Shown here in pieces: positions 21,517-30,436 of a stretch of DNA of 64,000 bases. Each line of letters begins with the position of its first letter. The first letter of the stretch is position 1. The notes beneath the pieces are model-generated. The model saw only the letters and a list, made by a program, of their open reading frames with translations. It made no database searches and was not told the DNA's origin. The position numbers were made by a program, and so were the translations under genes. The stretch covers positions 1-64,000 of the forward strand of contig NZ_JAFLDR010000020.1 of the NCBI RefSeq assembly GCF_017302275.1. Direction: 5' to 3'. This DNA is from Sulfuritalea sp. GTDB taxonomy: Bacteria > Pseudomonadota > Gammaproteobacteria > Burkholderiales > Rhodocyclaceae.

Positions 21517-21938
21517 TGCAGGATGCGTGGCGCTTCGCCGACGCTGGCGGGCGGCACCGGCGAAGCATGGTGCGCCACCATGCGCCAGCCCAACGCGCCG
21601 CGTACATAGACGTTGGTCGCGGCCACCGGCGCGCTCTGGCTTTCGTTGTCGGCCTTGGCGATGCTTTCCAGCAGCGTGCTGATCATCGCGAACGGGGTGC
21701 TGATCGCAGTCTGTTGCGAAAGTCGGACGCGAAGCTTTCCGCCGCCGGAAAAGACGCGCCGCCAGGCCTCGCGGATTTCGTTGTAGCCGACCAGGCGGGG
21801 GCCGCCGGGATGCACGCAGACCACCTCTTCGTCCTCGGCCCAGACCGCCATCATGGCTTCCAGATCGGAGTTCTCCAGCGCTTCGTAGAAGGCCGCCTCG
21901 ACATCCTGGGGGCTGGCAAAGATTTTCTGGCTGGGCAT
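21513..21938 (-). CDS. SnoaL/NTF2-like domain protein
   Basis: 141 residues from the ATG at 21938 (MPSQKIFASPQDVEAAFYEAL). The helix with ALENSDLEAMMAVWAEDEEVVCVHPGG, followed by GYNEIREAWRRVFS and a beta-rich half ending WRMVAHHASPVPP, is the cone-shaped SnoaL/DUF4440 fold. Such proteins bind small hydrophobic ligands or act as ketosteroid-isomerase-like enzymes; no specific function can be assigned. It lies 3 bases after waaF and overlaps the YheT-family gene, so the three form one operon. Confidence 0.75.
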   Translation of the reverse strand: MPSQKIFASPQDVEAAFYEALENSDLEAMMAVWAEDEEVVCVHPGGPRLVGYNEIREAWRRVFSGGGKLRVRLSQQTAISTPFAMISTLLESIAKADNESQSAPVAATNVYVRGALGWRMVAHHASPVPPASVGEAPRILH

Positions 21939-21940
21939 GG

Positions 21941-22933
21941 TCAGCGCAAGGCCAGCAGGGTTTGCGCGACCTGTTCGGGCGCGATGCCGTTCATGCAGTC
22001 GAAATGCCCGAGCGGGCATTCGCGCTTGAAGCAGGGGCTGCATGACAGGTTCCTGGAGACGATGCGCGCCCGTGGCGAGAGCGGCGGCGTGTAGGTCGGC
22101 GACGAGGAACCGTAAAGCGCCACCAACGGCCTGTCGAGCGCGGCGGCGACATGCATCAGGCCCGAATCGTTGCTCACCACGCCGGAGGCCGAAGCGATCA
22201 GGTCGATCGCCTGTTCCAGCGTGCTGCGCCCGCACAGGTTCAACGCCGCGCCTTTCGCCGCGGTGGCGATTTCATCGCCGACGGCGGCGTCCTTGTCCGA
22301 GCCGACCAGCCATGCCGGGTTTTCCGGGCTCGCAACGAGCCGTGCCAGCTCGGCAAAATGCCGCGCCGGCCAGCGCTTGGCCGGGCCGTACTCGGCGCCG
22401 GGGCAGAAAACCACGGGCTGGGCTGAGGCGGGTAGGCCCAGCGCCTTGCGGGCCGCCTGCTGTTGTTCGGGCGTCGAATTCAGCCGCGGTTGCGGCAGGT
22501 CTGTAGGCAGGGGCCCGGCCAGCGCCGCATAGCGCTGCGCGAGTTGCGGATGGCGGGCGGGATCGAGCCGGTGGCGCTTGTTGAGCAGCAGGTAGCGCGA
22601 CTCGCCCTGGTAGCCGATGCGGCGCGGAATGCATGCGAAGTAGGGGACCAGCGCCGATTTCCAGGAGTTCGGCAAGACGTAGGCGTGCGAGAAGTCGGCG
22701 CTGGCGAGACGGCGTCCGAGGGCGCGGCGTGCGCCGAAACTGAACTCGCCATGGCGGAAGGGGTTGGCGATGACCGCGTCGACGTCGGACATGCGCCCGA
22801 GCAGCGGCGCAGACCACGTCGCGGCCAGCACCTCGATGCGGGCCGTCGGGTGATTGCGCCTGAGCAGCGCGAGGAGTGGCTGGGCGAGGATCGTGTCACC
22901 GATCCATGACGGTGCGACGACCAGTATCTTCAC
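21941..22933 (-). CDS. waaF: ADP-heptose:LPS heptosyltransferase II
   Basis: 330-residue GT9 glycosyltransferase that adds the second heptose to the LPS inner core at the cytoplasmic face of the inner membrane. The N-terminus MKILVVAPSWIGDTILAQPLL is the classic WaaF start. The nucleotide-sugar site shows VVFCPGAEYGPAKRWPARHF and the C-terminal SNDSGLMHVAAALDRPLVALYGSSSP. First gene of a three-gene minus-strand operon. A dispersed-repeat copy is embedded at 22691. Confidence 0.92.
   Translation of the reverse strand: MKILVVAPSWIGDTILAQPLLALLRRNHPTARIEVLAATWSAPLLGRMSDVDAVIANPFRHGEFSFGARRALGRRLASADFSHAYVLPNSWKSALVPYFACIPRRIGYQGESRYLLLNKRHRLDPARHPQLAQRYAALAGPLPTDLPQPRLNSTPEQQQAARKALGLPASAQPVVFCPGAEYGPAKRWPARHFAELARLVASPENPAWLVGSDKDAAVGDEIATAAKGAALNLCGRSTLEQAIDLIASASGVVSNDSGLMHVAAALDRPLVALYGSSSPTYTPPLSPRARIVSRNLSCSPCFKRECPLGHFDCMNGIAPEQVAQTLLALR
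22691..22714 (+). repeat. Dispersed 24-bp repeat, copy 7 (antisense in waaF)
   Basis: GAAGTCGGCGCTGGCG followed by AGACGGCG on the plus strand. Confidence 0.6.
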
Positions 22934-22967
22934 GCCGGAAGGAAGGGCCGCGTGGCACGGCCCGCCT

Positions 22968-23174
22968 TTAATGATGGCCCTTCGGCCGCTCGCCGGTGAA
23001 ACGGTACTGAGTGCCGCAGTAGGGACAGGCCGCCTCGCCCGTGGGGCTCTTCAGGACGTCGATGAAGACCTTGGGATGTCGCGCCCACAGGGGGGCGCCG
23101 GGTCGCGGGCAGGCCAGCGGCAGGTCATGGGCGGTCACGGCGACCTGGCGCTGGGTTTCGTCGAGAGTGCTCAT
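22968..23174 (-). CDS. Small zinc-finger domain protein
   Basis: 68 residues. Ligands Cys22, His33, Cys50 and Cys53 (ACPRPG, WARHPKVFID, ACPYCGTQY) match the zinc-finger family related to the NDUFS6 subunit (PF10276). In betaproteobacteria it is regularly found beside ilvE, as here (20 bases after it). Its role is unknown. It is cytoplasmic, with no signal peptide or membrane segment. Confidence 0.85.
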   Translation of the reverse strand: MSTLDETQRQVAVTAHDLPLACPRPGAPLWARHPKVFIDVLKSPTGEAACPYCGTQYRFTGERPKGHH

Positions 23175-23194
23175 ATTGGTTCTCCGGAAGGCGA

Positions 23195-24115
23195 TCAGAT
23201 ATAGCTCAGCCAGTCGGCGTGGGCCGGCACCTTGCCGTTCACCACGTCGAAGAACAGGCTCTGGATCTTTGTCGTGATCGGGCCGCGGCTGCCCGTGCCG
23301 ATGGTGCGGTTGTCGAGTTCGCGGATCGGCGTCACTTCGGCCGCCGTGCCGGTGAAGAAGGCCTCGTCGGCGATGTAGATGTCGTCGCGCGTGAGGCGCT
23401 TGGCGATTACCTGGTAGCCGAGTTCGGCGGCCAGCGTGATCACCGTGTTGCGGGTGATGCCCATCAGCGCCGAGGCGATCTCGGGTTCGTAGATCACGCC
23501 ATCCTTGATCACGAACAGGTTCTCGCCCGCGCCTTCGGCAACGAAGCCATCGACGTCGAGCAGCAGGGCCTCGTCGTAGCCGTCCTCGGTGGCTTCCATG
23601 TTGGCCAGGATCGAATTGGCGTAGGTGCCGGCGAACTTGGCGCGCGCCATGTTCACGTTGACGTGGTGGCGCGAGTAGCTCGACGTCTTGACGCGGATGC
23701 CCTTTTCCATGCCTTCCTCGCCGAGGTAGGCGCCCCAGGGCCAGGCGGCGATCGAGACATGCGTCGCCGCGCCGCGCGGGCTGACGCCCATCTTTTCCGA
23801 GCCGTAGAAGGCGATCGGACGCAGGTAGCAGGATTCGAGCTTGTTGCTGCGCACGACGTCGAGGTGCGCGGCGTTGATCGTGGCCTTGTCGTAGGGCATC
23901 GGCATGCGGTAGATGTGCGCCGAGGCGAACAGGCGGTTGGTGTGGTCCTGGAGGCGGAAGATCGCGGTGCCGGAAACGGTCTTGTAGGCACGCACGCCTT
24001 CGAACACGGCGAGGCCGTAATGCAGCGAATGCGTCAGCACGTGGGTGGTGGCATCGCGCCAGGGCACGAGCTTGCCGTCGTACCAGATGAAGCCGTCACG
24101 GTCGGCCATGGACAT
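23195..24115 (-). CDS. ilvE: Branched-chain amino acid aminotransferase
   Basis: 306-residue PLP enzyme (fold type IV) for the last step of Val, Leu and Ile synthesis. The start at 24115 gives MSMADRDGFIWYDGKLVPW, the usual IlvE opening. Motifs are LHYGLAVFEGVRAY, the RxK pattern with the PLP lysine in ARAKFAGTYANSILA and the signature EGAGENLFVIKDGVIYEP. The next gene is the zinc-finger protein. An inverted repeat containing TAAAAT on both strands (24151-24172) lies between this gene and the divergent nudJ. Confidence 0.95.
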   Translation of the reverse strand: MSMADRDGFIWYDGKLVPWRDATTHVLTHSLHYGLAVFEGVRAYKTVSGTAIFRLQDHTNRLFASAHIYRMPMPYDKATINAAHLDVVRSNKLESCYLRPIAFYGSEKMGVSPRGAATHVSIAAWPWGAYLGEEGMEKGIRVKTSSYSRHHVNVNMARAKFAGTYANSILANMEATEDGYDEALLLDVDGFVAEGAGENLFVIKDGVIYEPEIASALMGITRNTVITLAAELGYQVIAKRLTRDDIYIADEAFFTGTAAEVTPIRELDNRTIGTGSRGPITTKIQSLFFDVVNGKVPAHADWLSYI

Positions 24116-24150
24116 GGGGGTTCTCCAGCGTTGCGTTGGTTGAAGCGATG

Positions 24151-24172
24151 ATTTTAGCAGGGGCGCTAAAAT
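24151..24172. promoter_or_regulatory. Inverted repeat in the ilvE/nudJ divergent promoter region
   Basis: ATTTTAGC-AGGGGC-GCTAAAAT, placing a -10-like TAAAAT on each strand. It may be overlapping divergent -10 elements or an operator. Confidence 0.45.
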
Positions 24173-24178
24173 GCAGCC

Positions 24179-24631
24179 ATGAATCGTGTCTGGAAACCCA
24201 ATGTCACTGTCGCCGCGTTGATCGAGCGCGAGGGCCGTTTTCTGCTGGTCGAGGAAGAAACCGAGGACGGCCTGCGCTTCAACCAGCCCGCCGGCCACCT
24301 CGATGAAGGTGAATCATTGGTGGCGGCCTGCGCGCGCGAGGCGCTGGAGGAGACCGCCTGGCACTTCCAGCCGCGGCAACTGGTCGGCGCCTATCAGTGG
24401 AAGCGGCCGCGGGGCGACATCACCTATCTACGCTTCGCCTTTGCCGGCGAACTGGGAGCGCACGAGGAAGGCCGGGTACTCGATGCCGGCATCCTGCGCG
24501 CGGTGTGGATGACGCCTGCGGAAATCGCCGCCTGCCAGGCTCGCCACCGCAGCCCGCTGGTGCTCCAGTGCATCGAGGACTGGCTTGCCGGGCGGCGCTT
24601 TCCGCTCGACCTGATCCGGCATTATGGCTAG
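24179..24631 (+). CDS. nudJ: NUDIX hydrolase, NudJ-like
   Basis: 150 residues with the Nudix box [20 protein letters not shown] at about residues 39-58, preceded by [19 protein letters not shown] as in NudJ (phosphatase acting on HMP-PP, thiamine-PP and nucleoside di/triphosphates in E. coli). It overlaps mnmA by 8 bases; the nudJ-mnmA pair is widely conserved in proteobacteria. Confidence 0.88.
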   Translation: MNRVWKPNVTVAALIEREGRFLLVEEETEDGLRFNQPAGHLDEGESLVAACAREALEETAWHFQPRQLVGAYQWKRPRGDITYLRFAFAGELGAHEEGRVLDAGILRAVWMTPAEIAACQARHRSPLVLQCIEDWLAGRRFPLDLIRHYG

Positions 24632-25724
24632 GGGCAGAATCATCGTCGGTTTGTCCGGCGGCGTCGATTCGTCGGTGGCGGCGCTGCTGCTGAAGCGCGA
24701 GGGCTACGAGGTCACCGGCCTGTTCATGAAGAACTGGGAGGGCGACGACAGCGACGAATACTGTTCCGCCAACCAGGATGTGGTCGATGCCGCCGCCGCC
24801 GCCGACGTTATCGGCATCGATTTCGAGGCCGTGAATTTTTCCGCCGAATACCGCGAGCGCGTCTTCGCCGATTTCCTGCGCGAGTACCAGGCGGGACGCA
24901 CGCCGAACCCGGACGTGCTGTGCAATTCCGAGATCAAGTTCAAGGCCTTCCTCGACCATGCCCTGGCGCTGGGCGCCGACAAGATCGCCACCGGCCACTA
25001 CGCCCAGGTACGCGAGTTCCTTGGCGAGTGGCAGTTGCTCAAGGGTGAGGACGGCAACAAGGACCAGAGCTACTTCCTGCACCGGTTGAATCAGGCGCAA
25101 CTGGCGAAGACCCTGTTTCCCGTCGGCCACCTGTACAAGCGCGAGGTGCGGCGGATCGCGCAGGAAGCCGGGCTGCCCAACCACGCGCGCAAGGATTCGA
25201 CCGGCATCTGCTTCATCGGTGAACGGCCCTTCCGCGAGTTCCTCGCGCGCTACCTGCCCCGGCAGCCGGGCGAAATCCGGATGCTCGGCACCGATCGGGT
25301 GGTCGGTGGCCACGAGGGCCTGATGTACTACACGCTTGGCCAGCGCGAGGGCCTGGGCATCGGTGGTGTCAGGGGCGCGCCGGAGGAGCCGTGGTTCGTC
25401 GCCGGCAAGGACATGGCGCGCAACATCCTTTGGGTGGTGCAGGGCCACGAGCATCCGGCTTTGCTCGCCGGCAGCCTGGAAGCGATGGATCTGTCCTGGG
25501 TGTCGGGGCGGGCGCCGCATTCGCACTGGGTCTATGCCGCCAAGACCCGTTATCGCCAGCCCGATGCCGCCTGTCAAGTCGAGCGTGTCGATGCGCAGCG
25601 ATGCGAGGTAGTCTTTGCCGCTCCGCAATGGGCGGTGACGCCCGGACAGTCGGTCGTGCTGTACGAATCCAGGGTTTGCCTGGGCGGAGGAATCATCGCC
25701 AGCAACGCCGCGCCATCCGAATAA
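24624..25724 (+). CDS. mnmA: tRNA-specific 2-thiouridylase MnmA
   Basis: 366 residues. It inserts sulfur at C2 of the wobble uridine of Lys, Glu and Gln tRNAs. The PP-loop [18 protein letters not shown] opens the protein. The first catalytic Cys is in [12 protein letters not shown] and the persulfide-carrying Cys in [27 protein letters not shown] leads into the C-terminal beta-barrel. The start ATG at 24624 lies inside the end of nudJ. Confidence 0.96.
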   Translation: MARGRIIVGLSGGVDSSVAALLLKREGYEVTGLFMKNWEGDDSDEYCSANQDVVDAAAAADVIGIDFEAVNFSAEYRERVFADFLREYQAGRTPNPDVLCNSEIKFKAFLDHALALGADKIATGHYAQVREFLGEWQLLKGEDGNKDQSYFLHRLNQAQLAKTLFPVGHLYKREVRRIAQEAGLPNHARKDSTGICFIGERPFREFLARYLPRQPGEIRMLGTDRVVGGHEGLMYYTLGQREGLGIGGVRGAPEEPWFVAGKDMARNILWVVQGHEHPALLAGSLEAMDLSWVSGRAPHSHWVYAAKTRYRQPDAACQVERVDAQRCEVVFAAPQWAVTPGQSVVLYESRVCLGGGIIASNAAPSE

Positions 25725-25809
25725 AAAACCTTGCACGATGCATGGGCAATGGGTTTAGAATATTTTTTGGGCTGGCTGCCCCAACAATATATCCGGAGGA
25801 AACCAAAGA

Positions 25810-26100
25810 ATGAACAAGGCTGAACTGATAGAAATTACCGCCAAGGGAGCCGACATTAGCAAGGCTGCCGCAGGCAAGGCGCTCGATGCCGCAATGGCTG
25901 CGATCGTCAAATCCGTAGCGAAGGGCGATCCCGTCACTCTGGTGGGATTCGGCACTTTTAAGTCCGCCAAACGCGCGGCGCGCACCGGCAAGAATCCGAA
26001 GACGGGCGCCGCGATCAAGATCGCCGCCACCACCGTGCCGAAGTTCAGCGCGGGCGCCGGCTTCAAGCTGGCCGTGTCGGGCAAGAAGGCGAAAAAGTAA
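25810..26100 (+). CDS. HU-family DNA-binding protein
   Basis: 96-residue histone-like protein: dimerisation helices [20 protein letters not shown], the conserved [20 protein letters not shown] leading into the DNA-gripping arm, and a basic tail GKKAKK. It starts behind a good CGGAGGA. TAGAAT at 25756-25761 with TTGCAC at 25731-25736 is a possible promoter (19-base spacer). It acts in chromosome compaction. More divergent at its N-terminus than the usual HupB, so no symbol is given. Confidence 0.9.
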   Translation: MNKAELIEITAKGADISKAAAGKALDAAMAAIVKSVAKGDPVTLVGFGTFKSAKRAARTGKNPKTGAAIKIAATTVPKFSAGAGFKLAVSGKKAKK

Positions 26101-26129
26101 GCGGCTGCTTCCAGCACCGAACAATCCGG

Positions 26130-26147
26130 GGGCCCGTTCGCGGGCCC
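26130..26147 (+). terminator. Hairpin after the HU gene, probable terminator
   Basis: GGGCCCG-TTCG-CGGGCCC stem-loop; only TTGT follows, so termination strength is uncertain. Confidence 0.5.
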
Positions 26148-26262
26148 TTGTCGTTTCCTGCGCGCCCTTAGTTCGAAGTTCTTCTGCGGATTCACGCGGG
26201 TCGCAGGATTGCCATTGTCTTTTTGCTCCCCGCTGATATTCTTCGCGAGAAGGAGAACCAAA

Positions 26263-26616
26263 ATGATCACGACACAGCATCAGGGCCATCTTGTCGAATT
26301 CGCCGTGTTCGGCGAGTTCACGCTGGCCGATTTCATGGAATTCGAGGAACTCGTGTTGCACGAGATCAAGTTCTCGGGGCAGGTAGACCTGCTGGTCGAT
26401 TTGCGCGACATGGCGGATTTCACGCTGGACGTGGCGTGGGAGGAAATCCGCTTTTCCAAGGAGCACTCGGGCGACTTCCGGCGCATCGCGGTCATCACCA
26501 ACAGCCAGTGGGTGGCGTGGAGCGCTTGGCTGTCGCAGCTTTTCGTCAATGCCGACGTCACCGTGTTCGAGGACGAGGCCGAGGCCCGAGCCTGGCTGGC
26601 GGAAGCCAACTCATGA
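26263..26616 (+). CDS. SpoIIAA-like/STAS-fold protein
   Basis: 117 residues starting at the ATG behind AAGGAG. The pattern HLVEFAVFGEFTLADFMEFEE...VDLLVDLRDMADFTLDVAWEE...FRRIAVITNSQWVAWSAWLS is that of SpoIIAA-like (DUF3478) proteins. Their alternating strands and helices resemble STAS domains and CRAL-TRIO lipid-binding domains. The function is unknown. It overlaps the next gene, a sulfurtransferase, by 4 bases and is probably co-expressed with it. Confidence 0.75.
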   Translation: MITTQHQGHLVEFAVFGEFTLADFMEFEELVLHEIKFSGQVDLLVDLRDMADFTLDVAWEEIRFSKEHSGDFRRIAVITNSQWVAWSAWLSQLFVNADVTVFEDEAEARAWLAEANS

Positions 26617-27458
26617 GTGAGGTTGCGTCGCGGCTCCTGGTGACGTCCGCGGAACTCGCCGCGCATCCCGAGTGGCGCGTATTCGATTGCCGGCACGACC
26701 TGCGCAACACGCAGTACGGGCGCCAGGCTTACGCCCAGGGCCACATCCCAGGGGCGCTGTTCCTGCATCTCGACGACGACCTGTCGGGGCCGACCAGCGG
26801 CAGCAACGGCCGCCATCCCCTGCCGGACGCGGACGCCTTCGCCCGTCGCATGTCCGAATGCGGTGTCGACCAGGAGACGCAGGTGGTGGCCTACGACAAT
26901 GAAGGAGGCATCTTCGCGTCGCGGCTGTGGTGGCTGCTGCGCTGGCTGGGACACGAACGGGTGGCGGTGCTCGATGGCGGACTGGCCGGCTGGAAGCGCA
27001 GCAAGCGGGCACTGGAATCCACCTTGCCGACGGCGACGCCATGCCGGTTCGTGCCGCATCCGCGCGACATGGCGGTCGACGTCGGCCGGGTGCTGGCCGA
27101 CCTCGGATCGCCGCGCATGCTGATGCTCGACGCGCGCAGCCCGGAACGTTTCCGCGGAGAGAACGAAACGCTGGACCCGGTGGGCGGCCACATTCCGGGC
27201 GCGGTGAATCGCTTCTATTTCGACAACCTTGACGACGACGGCTGCTTCTTCAAGCCGGTAGCCGAATTGCGCGCCGAGTTCGCCGCACTGCTCGGTGATC
27301 GCTCGCCGGATTCGGTGGTGCAGCAGTGCGGATCGGGCGTGACCGCCTGCCACAACCTTCTGGCGATGGAACTGGCCGGCCTGTCCGGGTCGAAGCTGTA
27401 TCCCGGTTCGTGGAGCGAGTGGTGCGCCGATCCGGCGCGGCCCATCGCGCGGGGCTAG
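26613..27458 (+). CDS. Two-domain rhodanese sulfurtransferase
   Basis: 281 residues with two rhodanese domains. The inactive N-terminal one has FDCRHDLRNTQYGRQAY and HIPGALFLHLDDDLSGP. The C-terminal one carries the catalytic cysteine in QQCGSGVTACHN. The loop CGSGVTA is that of 3-mercaptopyruvate sulfurtransferases rather than the CRKGVT of thiosulfate sulfurtransferases, so mercaptopyruvate is the more likely sulfur donor. Cytoplasmic. Confidence 0.87.
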   Translation: MSEVASRLLVTSAELAAHPEWRVFDCRHDLRNTQYGRQAYAQGHIPGALFLHLDDDLSGPTSGSNGRHPLPDADAFARRMSECGVDQETQVVAYDNEGGIFASRLWWLLRWLGHERVAVLDGGLAGWKRSKRALESTLPTATPCRFVPHPRDMAVDVGRVLADLGSPRMLMLDARSPERFRGENETLDPVGGHIPGAVNRFYFDNLDDDGCFFKPVAELRAEFAALLGDRSPDSVVQQCGSGVTACHNLLAMELAGLSGSKLYPGSWSEWCADPARPIARG

Positions 27459-28531
27459 CTTTCCGCGCCGTGGCGCCGAAGCGCCACGGCTACGTGCTCG
27501 CGCACCAAGGCTGACGGGTGGTCGGCGCGTGAGCGCAGCGCACTGATCACTTCGTCGCTGCCCGGTGCGTTACCCAGCGCCACCGCGATGTTGCGCAGCC
27601 AGCGCTCATGGCCGATGCGGCGGATGGGCGAGCCGGCCAGCCGTTCGTTGAAATCACTTTCTTCCCAGGCAAAAAGCTCGATCAGTCTCGCCTGGTCGAG
27701 GTCATGGCGCGGCGTGAAATCGCTTTCCCGCGTCAATGGCGCGTCGCGGTTCCAGGGACAGGCCAACTGGCAGTCGTCGCAGCCGTAGACGCGGTTGCCC
27801 ATCTGCGGGCGCAATGCTTCGGGAATGCTGCCCTTGTGCTCGATCGTGAGGTAGGAAATGCACAGCCGCGCATCGAGCTGATAGGGCGCGACGATGGCTT
27901 GCGTCGGGCAGGCGTCGAGGCAGGCGCGGCAGGTGCCGCAGTGGTCGGTGACCGGCGTGTCGGGCGGCAGCGGCAGGTCGGTGAATATTTCTCCCAGGAA
28001 GAACCAGGAACCCGCCTCGCGGTCGAGCAGCAGCGTGTGTTTGCCGCGCCAGCCGAGTCCGCTGTTGCGCGCGAGGCCGACTTCCATGACTGGCGCCGAG
28101 TCGGTGAACACCCGATAGGCGAATTCGCCGATCTCGGCAGTGATGCGATCGGCGAGCTGCTGCAGGCGGTTGCGCAACAGCTTGTGATAATCGCGGCCCA
28201 GCGCATAGCGCGAAACGAAGGCAAGTTCGCCGTCGGCGAGTACCGCGCAAGAGTCGGCGCTGGCGCTACGGTAATTCATGCGGGCGGTGATGATGCAGCG
28301 GGTGCCCGGCACCAGTTCGGTCGGCAGTGCGCGCTTGTTGCCGGCGTCCGTGACATGCGCCGCCATATAATCCATGTCGCCATGGCAGCCCGCAGCGAGC
28401 CATGCGGACAGGTTCTCGGCGGCTTCGTCGATGGCAGTGGCGGAAAAGCCGATCGCATCGAAGCCGAGCTCCGTGCCCCAGCCGCGGATTTTTTCCTTCA
28501 GTAGTCCAGAGTCTTCGCCATCGACATGCAT
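27455..28531 (-). CDS. queG: Epoxyqueuosine reductase QueG
   Basis: About 358 residues. It reduces epoxyqueuosine to queuosine in tRNA with cobalamin and two 4Fe-4S clusters. The two ferredoxin-like motifs are CGTCRACLDACP and, split, C(ISYL) with CDDCQLACPWN. A C-terminal HEAT-like tail (HERWLRNIAVALGN) follows. The chosen start is the ATG at 28531 (MHVDGEDSG); the ATG at 28540 is an alternative. Either start overlaps the 5' end of tsaE on the other strand, which is unusual. A dispersed-repeat copy lies at 28250. Confidence 0.9.
   Translation of the reverse strand: MHVDGEDSGLLKEKIRGWGTELGFDAIGFSATAIDEAAENLSAWLAAGCHGDMDYMAAHVTDAGNKRALPTELVPGTRCIITARMNYRSASADSCAVLADGELAFVSRYALGRDYHKLLRNRLQQLADRITAEIGEFAYRVFTDSAPVMEVGLARNSGLGWRGKHTLLLDREAGSWFFLGEIFTDLPLPPDTPVTDHCGTCRACLDACPTQAIVAPYQLDARLCISYLTIEHKGSIPEALRPQMGNRVYGCDDCQLACPWNRDAPLTRESDFTPRHDLDQARLIELFAWEESDFNERLAGSPIRRIGHERWLRNIAVALGNAPGSDEVISALRSRADHPSALVREHVAVALRRHGAES
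28250..28273 (+). repeat. Dispersed 24-bp repeat, copy 8 (antisense in queG)
   Basis: AGAGTCGGCGCTGGCG followed by CTACGGTA. Confidence 0.6.
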
Positions 28532-29026
28532 GCCGAGCATCTTACGTTAGCCCTCCCCGACGAGGCCGCCACACTGGCCCTGGGCGCCGCGCTGGCGGCG
28601 CATCTCAGGCCCGGCATGGTGGTCTGGCTGGAAGGCGACCTCGGCGCAGGCAAGACGACGCTGGTGCGCGGGCTGTTGCGCGCGGCCGGCGAGTCCGGCC
28701 CGGTCAAGAGTCCCACTTACACGATGCTTGAAGTTCATCCCCTTTCTGGATTACACTTCTATCACTTTGATTTTTATAGATTCAATCAGGCAGAAGAGTA
28801 TCTCGATGCGGGGCTCGACGAATATTTTTCAGGAAGCGGCATCTGTCTGGTCGAATGGCCCGACAAGGCCGCGCCTTACCTGCCTGCCGCCGACATGCGA
28901 ATTGAATTGCAGCTGGCGCCCGCCGCAAGCGGCGAGGGCCGCATCGCCGGCATTTCCGCCGCCACCGACCGGGGACGCGCATGCCTCGCCGGCGTGAGGT
29001 CCTCAAGTTCGCCGCCGCCGGCCTGA
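28526..29026 (+). CDS. tsaE: tRNA t6A biosynthesis ATPase TsaE
   Basis: 166 residues. Its Walker A is WLEGDLGAGKTTLVRGLL (about residues 34-51), followed by VKSPTYTMLEVH and the tryptophan motif VEWPDKAAPYLP, all typical of TsaE (YjeE). It energises the TsaBDE complex that transfers threonylcarbamoyl to A37 of tRNAs. It overlaps the start of amiC by 46 bases, an arrangement conserved in proteobacteria. The C-terminal tail inside that overlap is low-complexity and may be dispensable. The 28740-28830 stretch is noticeably more AT-rich than its surroundings. Confidence 0.93.
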   Translation: MHAEHLTLALPDEAATLALGAALAAHLRPGMVVWLEGDLGAGKTTLVRGLLRAAGESGPVKSPTYTMLEVHPLSGLHFYHFDFYRFNQAEEYLDAGLDEYFSGSGICLVEWPDKAAPYLPAADMRIELQLAPAASGEGRIAGISAATDRGRACLAGVRSSSSPPPA

Positions 29027-30246
29027 CGCTGCTGGTTTCGAAAGTCGGCGCCGGCGCCACGGCGGCCGGCAGCATCCTCGCGGTGCGCGTCTGGCCGGCG
29101 CGCGACTACACGCGAGTGACGCTGGAACATGACCGACCGATCAGCTACAGCCACCTTCTGGTGAAGGACCCGGAGCGACTGGTGGTGGACATCGAAGGCA
29201 TCGAGTTCAATTCCGTCCTGCAGTCGTTGCCGGCCAAGATCATCGATGCCGATCCCTACATCAGGCTGATCCGCGCCGGACGCAACAAGCCGGGCGTGGT
29301 ACGCGTGGTGATCGAGCTCAAGAGCGAGGTCAAGCCCCAGGTCTTTGCGCTGAAGCCGGTGGGCGAATACGGCCATCGCCTGGTGCTCGACCTCTTTCCC
29401 GCCGAACCGGTCGATCCGCTGATGGCGCTGCTGGATAAGCCCGACGGGTCGGCCCCCAAGGTGGAGACAAAGTCCGCAGACAAGGCCTCGGTTGAAGCCG
29501 GCCGGCCCGAGCAGAAGCCCGATGTTGCTCGTCTGGTGACCATTGTCCTCGATCCCGGCCACGGTGGCGAGGATCCCGGCGCGATCGGGCGAGGCGGCAG
29601 TTACGAAAAGCACGTGACGCTTTCCGTGGCGCGTCGGCTCAAGGAAAAGATCGATGCCACGCCGAACATGCGTTCCGTGCTGACGCGCGATGGCGACTAT
29701 TTCATTCCCCTGCAAAGCCGCGTGCAGAAGGCGCGCCGGGTGCAGGCAGACCTCTTCGTTTCGGTGCATGCCGATGCCTTCGTCAAACCGACGGCGCGCG
29801 GCTCAAGCGTCTTCGTGCTTTCGGAGACCGGCGCATCGAGTTCGGCGGCGCGCTGGCTGGCGAACAAGGAGAATTCGGCCGACCTGGTCGGTGGGGTCAA
29901 TCTGGGCGTCAAGGACCCTTACCTCGCACGCACCCTGCTGGATCTGTCGCAGACCGCGACCATCAACGACAGCCTCAAGCTGGGCAAGGACGTGCTGGGC
30001 GAACTGGGCCGCATCAACACCCTGCACAAGGCCCACGTCGAGCAGGCCGGCTTCGCGGTACTGAAGGCGCCCGACATCCCGTCCATCCTGATCGAAACCG
30101 CCTTCATCTCCAACCCGGAAGAAGAGAAGCGGCTCAACGACGAGGCCTACCAGGAGCAGATGGCCGAGGCCATCCTGCGCGGCATCCGCCGCTACTTCGC
30201 GAAGAATCCGCCGCTGGCCAAGTCGAAGCTGGCGCGGCTGGATTGA
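28981..30246 (+). CDS. amiC: N-acetylmuramoyl-L-alanine amidase AmiC with AMIN domain
   Basis: 421-residue periplasmic cell-wall hydrolase that cleaves the amide between MurNAc and the stem peptide during daughter-cell separation. The N-terminus MPRRREVLKFAAAGLTLL looks like a Tat signal (RRREVLK). An AMIN domain (about residues 35-135) follows, then Amidase_3 with TIVLDPGHGGEDPGAIG, FISVHADA-like FVSVHADAFVKP and IETAFISNPEEEKRL, whose His and Glu bind zinc. Residues KVGAGATA lie in a dispersed-repeat copy right at the signal-peptide end. Confidence 0.93.
   Translation: MPRRREVLKFAAAGLTLLVSKVGAGATAAGSILAVRVWPARDYTRVTLEHDRPISYSHLLVKDPERLVVDIEGIEFNSVLQSLPAKIIDADPYIRLIRAGRNKPGVVRVVIELKSEVKPQVFALKPVGEYGHRLVLDLFPAEPVDPLMALLDKPDGSAPKVETKSADKASVEAGRPEQKPDVARLVTIVLDPGHGGEDPGAIGRGGSYEKHVTLSVARRLKEKIDATPNMRSVLTRDGDYFIPLQSRVQKARRVQADLFVSVHADAFVKPTARGSSVFVLSETGASSSAARWLANKENSADLVGGVNLGVKDPYLARTLLDLSQTATINDSLKLGKDVLGELGRINTLHKAHVEQAGFAVLKAPDIPSILIETAFISNPEEEKRLNDEAYQEQMAEAILRGIRRYFAKNPPLAKSKLARLD
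29041..29064 (+). repeat. Dispersed 24-bp repeat, copy 9 (in amiC)
   Basis: AAAGTCGGCGCCGGCG followed by CCACGGCG. It reads KVGAGATA at the end of the signal peptide. Confidence 0.7.
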
Positions 30247-30336
30247 TATAATTCGCCGCTTTCCCTGCGGCCTCAATTTAATGCAGCAGTGACAGGGCTC
30301 CCCTGATGATGAAACATGCGAAAAGCGAATTGAACG

Positions 30337-30418
30337 CCCGCCCCTCCCATCCTCCCCTCACGGGGAGGCTACTGGTCAGCTCGCTTCGCTCGGCTATCAC
30401 CAGTCGCTCCGAACGAGC
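30337..30418. repeat. Cluster of palindromes in the amiC-ribF gap
   Basis: Three adjacent stem-loops: CCTCCCC/GGGGAGG (30351-30368), ACTGGT/ACCAGT (30371-30404) and GCTC-CGAA-CGAGC (30406-30418). The first resembles the REP-like family seen at 1423. The 190-base gap also has a TATAAT at 30247-30252 that could serve ribF. No gene is seen. Confidence 0.55.
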
Positions 30419-30436
30419 TATTTCACGCTAAATCCC

